Notes under the pieces: generated by a model | The model's input: the letters and a program-made list of their open reading frames with translations, nothing else | Databases searched by the model: none | Told to the model about the DNA's origin: nothing | From: Bryocella elongata | Lineage (GTDB): Bacteria > Acidobacteriota > Terriglobia > Terriglobales > Acidobacteriaceae | DNA length: 64,000 nt | Direction: 5' to 3' | Assembly: GCF_900108185.1 (NCBI RefSeq) | Contig: NZ_FNVA01000005.1 | Location: 372,001-436,000, forward strand | Shown here: positions 1-6,886 of the stretch, piece by piece | How positions within the stretch are numbered: position 1 is the stretch's first letter | Layout of the letters: each line of letters begins with the position of its first letter | Made by a program: the position numbers and the translations under genes

Positions 1-194
1 CGATGCTCGGCGACGGTACGCTCTTCGCTCACCGCGACGGCGTCGAAGCCACCTGGGCGCTCATGACCCCGATTCTCCAGGCCTGGGCCAAGGATCCGGT
101 CAAGGACTTCCCCAACTACGCTGCCGGTACCTGGGGCCCCGTCATGGCCGATGCCATGCTCAAGGCCGACGGTCGCAAGTGGCGCAAGCTGTAA
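1..194 (+). CDS. zwf: Glucose-6-phosphate dehydrogenase, C-terminal fragment (cut by window edge)
   Basis: This is the last 63 or so residues of glucose-6-phosphate 1-dehydrogenase, the NADP-dependent entry step of the oxidative pentose phosphate pathway. The visible part carries the family's C-terminal pattern: GDGTLFAHRDGVEATWALM, then a YAAGTWGP segment and a short basic tail ending in a TAA stop. The 5' part lies outside the window, so the start cannot be given. The next gene is 6-phosphogluconolactonase, the enzyme for the following step, which supports the call. A truncated gene was considered, but the frame is open to the window edge. Confidence 0.88.
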   Translation, partial: MLGDGTLFAHRDGVEATWALMTPILQAWAKDPVKDFPNYAAGTWGPVMADAMLKADGRKWRKL

Positions 195-199
195 GAGAC

Positions 200-343
200 A
201 GGGTGTAGGGCCCAGGGCTCAGGGTTCAGAATTTCGAATCCTGGGCCCAATCCCTTTTTTGCGGTCTCGCATCCAACGACAACTGGCGTCCTCGCCACAA
301 CGCTGAGCGTTCTGGGCCCTGAGCCCTGAACTCTGGACCCTCA
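200..343. repeat. Inverted pair of GGGCCCTGARCCCTG-type repeats between zwf and pgl
   Basis: Two copies of a repeat built on GGGCCCTGARCCCTG lie in opposite orientation, at 200-228 (minus) and 309-343 (plus), separated by about 80 bases. The same family occurs inside the uvrC-like gene (27093-27141) and inside lhr (36549-36600, 38951-38985). The pair could fold into a large stem-loop in the zwf-pgl transcript. The second copy runs to within a few bases of the pgl start, so no clear Shine-Dalgarno sequence is left there. Confidence 0.7.
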
Positions 344-346
344 CTC

Positions 347-1153
347 ATGCCTCGTCCCGTCCAAGTTACCTACGAAGTCTTCCCCGACGCCCCGGCCATG
401 GCCCTCGCTGCCGCGACTCGCTTCGCGCACAAGATTGAGCAGGCAGTAGCCTCGCGCGGCATCGCGCGTCTCGCTATCTCCGGCGGCTCTACCCCGCAGG
501 CGATGTTCAAGATCCTCGCCGACCCATCGCACCCGTTCGCCGCGACAATCCCGTGGGACAAGCTGCAGCTCTTCTGGGTCGACGAGCGCTGCGTCCCGCC
601 CTCGCATCCTGACTCCAACTACGGCGTCTGCCGCGATCTGCTCCTGAGCAAGGTCGGCATCCCCGCCGCCAACGTCTTCCGCATGGAAGGCGAGCTCGAT
701 CCCGAGGAAGCCGCCTCGCGCTATGAGGCGACGATCCGCAACGCCCTCAAGCTCGAAGGCGCTGAGAGCCCGCACTTTGACATGATCGAGCTCGGCATGG
801 GCCCGGACGGCCACACCGCCTCGCTCTTCCCGCATACCGACGCCATCAACGAGCTTGGCCGCATCTGCGTCGCGAACTACGTGCCTGAGAAGGACACCTG
901 GCGTATCACGCTCACCTCGCCCGTCATCAACCAGGGCGCGGAGGTGGTCTTCGAGATCGCAGGCGAAGAGAAGACCGACGTCCTCGCAAAGGTCCTCACC
1001 GGCCCCCGCGACGTCGACCGCCTGCCCTCGCAGCTCATCCGCCCTTCCAACGGCAAGCTCCTCCTGCTGCTGGACGAGGTTGCTGCCGCCAAACTGCCAG
1101 CGGCATCGGTGCTCAATGACGGGCAGCCCAGGGTCGGCACACTGGAGATCTAA
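347..1153 (+). CDS. pgl: 6-phosphogluconolactonase (DevB type)
   Basis: A 268-residue protein of the DevB/glucosamine-6-phosphate isomerase-like family. It hydrolyses 6-phosphogluconolactone to 6-phosphogluconate in the cytoplasm. Visible family motifs are SGGSTPQAMF near residue 46, FWVDERCVPPSHPDSNYG near residue 75, and a GMGPDGHTASLFP segment holding the catalytic-region histidine. Length is normal for the family. It follows zwf directly, as expected for consecutive pentose phosphate steps, with a repeat-filled 152-base spacer. The ATG at 347 is the only good start and has no obvious ribosome-binding site. Confidence 0.93.
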   Translation: MPRPVQVTYEVFPDAPAMALAAATRFAHKIEQAVASRGIARLAISGGSTPQAMFKILADPSHPFAATIPWDKLQLFWVDERCVPPSHPDSNYGVCRDLLLSKVGIPAANVFRMEGELDPEEAASRYEATIRNALKLEGAESPHFDMIELGMGPDGHTASLFPHTDAINELGRICVANYVPEKDTWRITLTSPVINQGAEVVFEIAGEEKTDVLAKVLTGPRDVDRLPSQLIRPSNGKLLLLLDEVAAAKLPAASVLNDGQPRVGTLEI

Positions 1154-1154
1154 G

Positions 1155-1170
1155 GTTCAGCCGGCTGAAC
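1155..1170. other. 16-bp perfect palindrome after pgl
   Basis: GTTCAGCCGGCTGAAC is a perfect palindrome starting two bases after the pgl stop codon. It could be part of a stem-loop closing the pgl transcript, but no T-tract follows, so a terminator is only one possibility. An operator upstream of glk is another. Confidence 0.35.
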
Positions 1171-1298
1171 ATCGCGGTTAGAGCTATCGTTTGTCCACCG
1201 GGGTCGTGCCCGGGAAATCGTCCGAAAGGCCGATGAATCCAGTCCGCCAAAGATGATAAGGTTGGCGCGTTGACTGACACGACTGGAACTGAGGCTCG

Positions 1299-2342
1299 AT
1301 GATTCTTGCTGGTGATGTAGGCGGGACCAAGGTCCACCTGGCTTTGTACAACTTTGCGGACGGCAGACTTGCCCCAGTGCGGGACCACAAGTTCCCTGCT
1401 GGTGAGTTCGCCAGCCTCGACGACGTGGTGAAGGCTTTCTTTGCCCAGCAGGACGGCAAAGAAGTCGCCCAGGTCGTGGCAGCCTGCTTCGGTTGCCCCG
1501 GCCCAGTCCGCGATGGCCGCCTCAAGTTGACCAACCTTCCCTGGGAGCTCGACCAGCGCCTCCTCGCAAAATCCCTCGGCATCGAGCACATCTTCCTCAT
1601 CAACGACCTCGAAGCCAACGGCTACGGCATCCCCGAGCTCGCTCCCGAGGCCGTCTTCACGCTCTATGCCGGCGATCCCGCCGTCGTCGGACACCGGGGC
1701 CTCGTCTCCGCAGGCACCGGTCTTGGCGAAGCCCTCCTCATCTGGGACCCTAAATCCCGTCAGCATCACCCCCTGCCCAGCGAAGGCGGCCACACCGACT
1801 TCGCTCCACGCAACGACCAGGAGATCGCTCTCCTCCATTACCTGCAGCGGACGCTGAATGGCCGTGTCAGCTACGAGCGCGTGGTTTCGGGGATCGGCAT
1901 CAAGAACATCTATGCCTTCCTCCGCGACGACCAGAAGATGGAAGAGCCCGAGTGGCTCCGCGAGCGCATCGCGAAGGAAGATCCCAACGCCGTCATCGGC
2001 CAGTGCGGCGAGGACGGCTCGAGCCCCATCTGCGCCGAAGCTCTGAAGATGTTCGTGTCGTCCTACGGAGCCGAGGCCGGTAACGTCGCTCTCAAGGTCC
2101 TCGCCATGGGAGGCATCTACCTCGGTGGCGGCATCGCTCCCAAGATCATGAAGACCATGCAGAACGGTGAGTTTGTGAAGGCCTTCCTCGACAAGGGGCG
2201 TCTCTCGCCGCTGCTGCATGCCGTCCCGGTACGCATCATCCTCGACGACACGTGCGCCCTTCTGGGGGCCGCTGCGTACGCGGAAGCTCGCGCCGCCGAG
2301 CTCAGTGGACACTCGGAGCGCGCCGCTTCGACCTCCAGCTGA
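1299..2342 (+). CDS. glk: Glucokinase (Glk, COG0837 family)
   Basis: A 347-residue ATP-dependent glucokinase that phosphorylates glucose to glucose-6-phosphate. The N-terminus ILAGDVGGTKVHLAL is the phosphate-binding loop of the hexokinase/actin fold. Further marks are CFGCPGPVRDGR, LINDLEANGYG (with the catalytic-region Asp), GTGLGEALL, SEGGHTDFAPR and MGGIYLGGGIAPK. These fit the Glk family better than ROK kinases, because the ROK zinc-binding CxCGxxGCxE motif is absent. GAGG lies 4 nt before the ATG. It follows zwf-pgl, so the three genes feed glucose into the oxidative pentose phosphate route. A strong terminator follows at 2371. Confidence 0.92.
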   Translation: MILAGDVGGTKVHLALYNFADGRLAPVRDHKFPAGEFASLDDVVKAFFAQQDGKEVAQVVAACFGCPGPVRDGRLKLTNLPWELDQRLLAKSLGIEHIFLINDLEANGYGIPELAPEAVFTLYAGDPAVVGHRGLVSAGTGLGEALLIWDPKSRQHHPLPSEGGHTDFAPRNDQEIALLHYLQRTLNGRVSYERVVSGIGIKNIYAFLRDDQKMEEPEWLRERIAKEDPNAVIGQCGEDGSSPICAEALKMFVSSYGAEAGNVALKVLAMGGIYLGGGIAPKIMKTMQNGEFVKAFLDKGRLSPLLHAVPVRIILDDTCALLGAAAYAEARAAELSGHSERAASTSS

Positions 2343-2370
2343 ATTCTGCAAGCCGCCCGACCTGACTGAC

Positions 2371-2400
2371 AGGGAGCCTCGAGGCTCCCTGTTCTGTTTT
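2371..2400 (+). terminator. Rho-independent terminator of glk
   Basis: A perfect 20-bp palindrome at 2371-2390 (two 10-base arms, AGGGAGCCTC and its complement) is followed by a T-rich tail, GTTCTGTTTT. It starts 29 bases after the glk stop. Confidence 0.8.
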
Positions 2401-2460
2401 GGTACATCGCGCCGGCCACGATCGTTCACTGCCTGTCCCAAACTCGGACGCCGAGAGCAG

Positions 2461-2538
2461 TCTGACAGGTCGGCGCCAAATCGGTACGTATTTGGCTAGG
2501 CGGTCTGACAGTTAGCGCTAATCCTCCAAGGCTGTCAG
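2461..2538. promoter_or_regulatory. Candidate operator cluster upstream of the TonB-dependent receptor gene
   Basis: An inverted repeat, GCCAAAT / 8-base spacer / ATTTGGC, lies at 2475-2496. It is flanked by two direct copies of TCTGACAG (2461 and 2504), and an opposed CTGTCAG sits at 2532. The symmetry and the position about 280 bases before the receptor start suggest a repressor-binding site. The regulator is unknown and not visible in the window. The rest of the 428-base gap 2343-2770 holds the glk terminator, this cluster and a possible promoter at 2650. Confidence 0.35.
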
Positions 2539-2649
2539 TGCGGATTGTGAATTTTTGTTAACTCAACGTAAGTCATTGAAAAGTAGATATTTGTCGCACG
2601 ACGTATCGCCGGCATCGCTCATTTCTGTATGACTGGCTTCCCGGTTAGC

Positions 2650-2677
2650 TTGACAGCTGTGTTGTGCAGGGTAGAGG
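2650..2677 (+). promoter_or_regulatory. Possible sigma-70-like promoter of the receptor gene
   Basis: TTGACA at 2650-2655, a 16-base spacer and TAGAGG at 2672-2677. The -35 box is perfect and the -10 box is weak. It would give a leader of about 85 nt before the ATG at 2771, which has a GAGGAG ribosome-binding site 5-6 nt upstream. Confidence 0.35.
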
Positions 2678-2770
2678 CTTTCGAGTCGCAGAAGCAGGTG
2701 GACCGCAACGAGAACGGTAATCACGCCGTCCAGGCGGTTTGCGCATGACTGCAACTTTCTGAGGAGCCAA

Positions 2771-5700
2771 ATGACCTTCCCATCTCTAATCAAGAAACCA
2801 GCCGAGACCCTTCGGTATGCAGTGGCGCTTTTCCTGGCGCTGCTGCTCCTTTCGGGCGGCTCCGCGCTCGCGCAGCTTGCCGGTAAGGGCGCGATCTCCG
2901 GTACCGTGCTCGATCCGACGGGCGCGGCTGTCCCGGGCGCGACCATCACCGCTACCAGCATCGCCAACGGCGTCTCCACGAAGGCCGTCAGCACTTCGTC
3001 TGGCGACTTTACTGTCTCCCTCGATCCTGGCGCCTATTCCGTCACGGTGTCGGCTTCAGGCTTCGAGAAGCTCGTCCAGAACAACATAACGGTCAACGCG
3101 CTCGAGACTGTCTCCCTGAGCCCCAAGCTTACCGTGGGCGGCACCGACGTCTCGGTCACCGTCGATACGATTCCTCCCCAGCTTGAAACGACCAATGCCA
3201 CCCTCGGCGCAACGATGGAGAACGAGATGTACTCCGCGCTGCCGATCGAAATGGGTGCCTACGGCCAGGCCGATCAGCGCCGCGCCACGGACTTCGCGTT
3301 CCTGATGCCTGGCGTGCAGGGCAACAACACCAGCGGCAACCCCACCACCAATACCGGTATCGTCAACGGCTCCGGTTCCAAGGGCGCTGTCTCTGACGTC
3401 TACGTCGACGGCGTGGCCTTCGTTCGCGCGGGCGGCAACGGCGATCCCCGCTACGTATGGACCGCGATCTCGGTCGACGCGGTCGATCAGTTCCAGCTCC
3501 AGACCTCTGGCTACTCGGCAGTGTACGAGGGGCAGGGCATCCAGAACTACGTCATCAAGCAGGGCGGTCGCAGCTACCACGGCAGCCTCTACGAGTTCTT
3601 CCGCAACACCGCGCTTGACACCTGGGGCTTCTTCGGCCCCGCTCCGAATCCGGTAACCGGCGTCGTCAAGAAGCCGATCGAGAACTCCAACGAGTACGGC
3701 ATCAACCTCAGCGGTCCGCTCGTCCCTGTGGGCAAGTGGCGCGATAAGCTCTTCGCCTTCGGCAACTACAACGGCTTCCGCTACGCTAGCGAGACGCCCA
3801 CCGCCATCACATTCCCCACGCTCGCGCAGCAGCAAGGTAACTTCCAGGGCGTCGTGACGGGCGGCATCTTCGATCCCAACACGCAGACCCAGTGCACCGC
3901 CAACAACGGCGGCAAGCCCTGCCGCTACCGCTATGGCTATGTCTATGGTGGAACACCTACTTCAGGCACCGGAGCCGCCGCCAGTGCAGGCGACCCGGTT
4001 CTGGGTCCCGGAGGCGCCGCGGGCGTCGACGTCATCCCGGCAAGCGAATTCTCTGCCGTGGCTCTCAAGATGCAGAGCTTCCTCCCCTCGGGCATTGGTA
4101 CAGGAAACCAGAACAACTTCATCGCCAAGAACAAGACGGGCCTCGTGAATTGGTCGACCACTGACCGTATCGACTGGGTCGCAAGCAAGAAGGACAACGT
4201 CACGTTCATGGCCGCCATTGGCCGCCAGGCCAGTTCGAACCCCGTCGGCCAGACGACCTCGGGCCGAAACGTCGGCCCCATTCCTTACAACTACGGTCAG
4301 ACCTACGCGCCAAAGACCGCTGTCGGCATCGTCGAGCTGACCCACACGTTCACACCAAACGTCGTCAACCAACTCAAGTACGGCTACGCCCGCTACAACG
4401 GTCCTACCTTCGACGCCGATCAGTCGCCGGCTTATGCGGCTACGGCTATGGGGATCTCAGAGGCGTCCCCCGGTCTCCCGTCCGGTCCCGCTTCGCAGGC
4501 GTTCCCCATCACCACCTTCGCTGGTACCAACGCTCCTACACAGTGGGCTGGGACCACACCCAGCGTTACCATCGCCCAGAACTACACCCTGGTCGACAAC
4601 GTCCAGTGGGTCAAGGGGCGCCATAACCTCACCTTCGGTGCGCAGATCGCCTGGCTCCTCTACAACGTGAATAACGCAACCGGCGGCTCGACCGATCTCA
4701 CTCTCGCCACGGCAGTAACCGAAACCGAAGGGCTGAGCAACGCCTACACGGGCATCGCCAACACTGGATACTCTTACGCCAGCTTCCTCATCGGCCAGAT
4801 CGATAAGGCTAGCTTCACGCAATACCTTCAGCAGATCTATGGCGCTCGCTTCCGTCCTATCTCGCCGTATGTCCAGGACAACTGGAAGGTATCGAGCAAG
4901 CTGACCCTTGACGTGGGCCTGCGTTGGGATTATTTCCCGTCCCTCCGCGAAGTGCATGACGCCGGCAGCTTCTTCTCGCCGACAACCGCCAACCCCGTCA
5001 CTGGAGCAAATGGCGCTCTCCTGTTCACTGGCTATGGCACCAACACCTGCAACTGCGATACGCCGGTCCAGAAGTGGTACAAGAACTTCGGACCCCGTCT
5101 CGGTCTGGCTTACCAGCTTGACGACAAGACCGTTCTCCGCGCCAGCTACGGCATCATGTTCACCCATGGTGGTGCGGTTGGCGGTTCGGCCACCAGCCTC
5201 GGCACCCTGGGCTTCTCGGGTGGTCTTTCCCAGTCCGCAAGCGGCTCGCTCCTCAGCACAGCTCCGCTAACGGCAGCCTCTGGCTATGTCCTCCCGGGAT
5301 ATACGCTCCCAACCGGAGTCGCTTCGGGCCCTGGTTATGGCTCAAGCTATACGGCGTCTCCGGCGCTGACCTCTTCCCCTCAGAGCATGGGCTACACCGA
5401 TCCGTATCTCGGCTCGCGGGCTCCTGAGTTCATCAACTGGACGTTCGGCATGCAGCACCAGTGGACTACGGCCATCACCACGACGATGACGTACGTCGGA
5501 TCGCAGGGTCATTTCCTGCCCACAGACGGCGGTAATCCCCGCGGCTACTACGCCGATCAGCTCGATCCCAAGTACCTCTACCTGGGATCGCACCTGGCCG
5601 ACACGGGAGCGACGGAAACTGCAGACTGCACCACGTACTCGCTGGCCTGCCCGTCAAACTTCAACACGGGCCAGCAGCTGAACGTCGCGCTTAAGCCCTT

Positions 5701-6607
5701 CCCGTTCCAGAGCGTCAGCGACAGCTTCGGTTATGTGGGCAACGCGAACTACAACGCCCTGCAGCTTCAGGCCAACATGCGTCCGCAGCACGGCCTGACC
5801 TTCATGATCAATTACACGTGGGCTCACTCCATCGATGATGGCGGCACCTTCCGGACCGGGTATGCCATTCCGGCTGGCACCATCGCCAACGAGCCCAACG
5901 TCTCCTGGGCGGCGGATCGCATCGAGCGCACCACCTCCACGACCAACCAGAAGCATCACTTCGTAGCGACTGCCGTGTATGAGCTGCCATTCGGCAAGCA
6001 GGTTTTCGCAAACCACGCATGGGAGCGGGCGGCCTTCGGCGGCTTCAAGCTGTCGAGCGTCTTCCAGGCATACACCGGTTCGCCCCTCGCGATCACCGGT
6101 TCCTCCTGCCAGACCAACCAGGCACAGTCCACCTGCGAACCGACACTCAACCCCAGCTGGAGCGGCAACCCCCGCATCAACGGGAAGTGGGGCTCGGGCG
6201 TGACATACGGCAACTACGCGTCGACCTACTTCATTCAACCCAGCGTCTGCAGCACTGTCACGCCTCCCACCGGGCCGTTCATCAATCCGGCGGCTCCTTC
6301 CGGTCAGACGTCCTGCCTCAACACCCCCTACGCGCCGTCATACACCTTCGGCAATGCACCTCGCACCGCAGCCTATAACCTGTACGGCCAGGGTCTCTAC
6401 CAGCTCGACCTCGCGCTGGTTCGGACCGTCCCTCTGCACCTCGAGCACTCCTCGCTGGACTTCCGCGCTGAGTGGTACAACGTCACCAACTACACGCTGT
6501 TCTCCATGGGCAGCACTGCAGTCGGCAACTCGGCTTTCGGCACCGTCGCTCCGAACGCTTCGGCGCCGCGTAAGTCGGTACAGCTGACGGCTCGCCTCAA
6601 CTTCTAA
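2771..6607 (+). CDS. TonB-dependent receptor, Oar-like, with carboxypeptidase-regulatory-like domain
   Basis: A 1278-residue outer-membrane protein. Residues 1-35 are a signal peptide ending in SALAQ. Residues of about 38-125 form a carboxypeptidase-regulatory-like (Ig-fold) domain with the hallmark GAISGTVLDPTGAAVPGATI and later LDPGAYSVTVSASGFEK. A plug-like region follows with DVYVDGVAFVRAGG, then a long beta-barrel rich in aromatic and Asn/Thr residues, and a C-terminus RLNF ending in Phe as in outer-membrane barrels. Such Oar-like receptors are numerous in Acidobacteria and are thought to take up complex substrates, often glycans or peptides; the substrate here is unknown. The gene is monocistronic between a regulatory region and a terminator at 6630. 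Confidence 0.9.
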   Translation: MTFPSLIKKPAETLRYAVALFLALLLLSGGSALAQLAGKGAISGTVLDPTGAAVPGATITATSIANGVSTKAVSTSSGDFTVSLDPGAYSVTVSASGFEKLVQNNITVNALETVSLSPKLTVGGTDVSVTVDTIPPQLETTNATLGATMENEMYSALPIEMGAYGQADQRRATDFAFLMPGVQGNNTSGNPTTNTGIVNGSGSKGAVSDVYVDGVAFVRAGGNGDPRYVWTAISVDAVDQFQLQTSGYSAVYEGQGIQNYVIKQGGRSYHGSLYEFFRNTALDTWGFFGPAPNPVTGVVKKPIENSNEYGINLSGPLVPVGKWRDKLFAFGNYNGFRYASETPTAITFPTLAQQQGNFQGVVTGGIFDPNTQTQCTANNGGKPCRYRYGYVYGGTPTSGTGAAASAGDPVLGPGGAAGVDVIPASEFSAVALKMQSFLPSGIGTGNQNNFIAKNKTGLVNWSTTDRIDWVASKKDNVTFMAAIGRQASSNPVGQTTSGRNVGPIPYNYGQTYAPKTAVGIVELTHTFTPNVVNQLKYGYARYNGPTFDADQSPAYAATAMGISEASPGLPSGPASQAFPITTFAGTNAPTQWAGTTPSVTIAQNYTLVDNVQWVKGRHNLTFGAQIAWLLYNVNNATGGSTDLTLATAVTETEGLSNAYTGIANTGYSYASFLIGQIDKASFTQYLQQIYGARFRPISPYVQDNWKVSSKLTLDVGLRWDYFPSLREVHDAGSFFSPTTANPVTGANGALLFTGYGTNTCNCDTPVQKWYKNFGPRLGLAYQLDDKTVLRASYGIMFTHGGAVGGSATSLGTLGFSGGLSQSASGSLLSTAPLTAASGYVLPGYTLPTGVASGPGYGSSYTASPALTSSPQSMGYTDPYLGSRAPEFINWTFGMQHQWTTAITTTMTYVGSQGHFLPTDGGNPRGYYADQLDPKYLYLGSHLADTGATETADCTTYSLACPSNFNTGQQLNVALKPFPFQSVSDSFGYVGNANYNALQLQANMRPQHGLTFMINYTWAHSIDDGGTFRTGYAIPAGTIANEPNVSWAADRIERTTSTTNQKHHFVATAVYELPFGKQVFANHAWERAAFGGFKLSSVFQAYTGSPLAITGSSCQTNQAQSTCEPTLNPSWSGNPRINGKWGSGVTYGNYASTYFIQPSVCSTVTPPTGPFINPAAPSGQTSCLNTPYAPSYTFGNAPRTAAYNLYGQGLYQLDLALVRTVPLHLEHSSLDFRAEWYNVTNYTLFSMGSTAVGNSAFGTVAPNASAPRKSVQLTARLNF

Positions 6608-6629
6608 CCCACAACCATCACGACAGCGA

Positions 6630-6665
6630 ACGGCCACTCCGACGGGAGTGGCCGTCTGCTTTGCC
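6630..6665 (+). terminator. Rho-independent terminator of the receptor gene
   Basis: Arms ACGGCCACTCC (6630-6640) and GGAGTGGCCGT (6645-6655) around a GACG loop, followed by CTGCTTTGCC. It starts 22 bases after the receptor stop codon. Confidence 0.75.
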
Positions 6666-6687
6666 TGCTTAGACTCAACCGCCAACG

Positions 6688-6861
6688 CTACAGGATCCGG
6701 TAGCGCTCTCGCAGCAGTCGCTGAAGGCGCGGCCTCCAGATCAGGTCATACGCGAGTTCCTTGCCGGGGAACATCGCGAGTGCTGCACTACGCGCGCCGG
6801 CAATGATCTGTGAGCACTTGAGGGCGTTCCTTCGGTTGCGGACGAGTCCTGCGGTGAAAGT
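6688..6861 (-). pseudogene. 57-codon open frame without a start codon; possible gene remnant
   Basis: On the minus strand an open frame runs from just after a TGA (6862-6864) to a TAG at 6688-6690. It has no ATG, GTG or TTG except one internal ATG that would leave only 28 codons. It ends with AYDLIWRPRLQRLLRERYR followed by Ile-Leu. Codons are strongly G/C at the third position, as in real genes here, and the peptide looks like the C-terminal end of a protein. I do not recognise the family. It lies between the receptor terminator and the comEC stop. It may be the decayed end of a lost gene, or chance. Confidence 0.35.
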
Positions 6862-6886
6862 TCAGTGCGAGCAACCATCCAGCTTC

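Noticed and set aside
2563..2994. Minus-strand frame of 143 codons overlapping the receptor start
   Set aside because: It covers the receptor signal peptide region in antisense and has no family resemblance.
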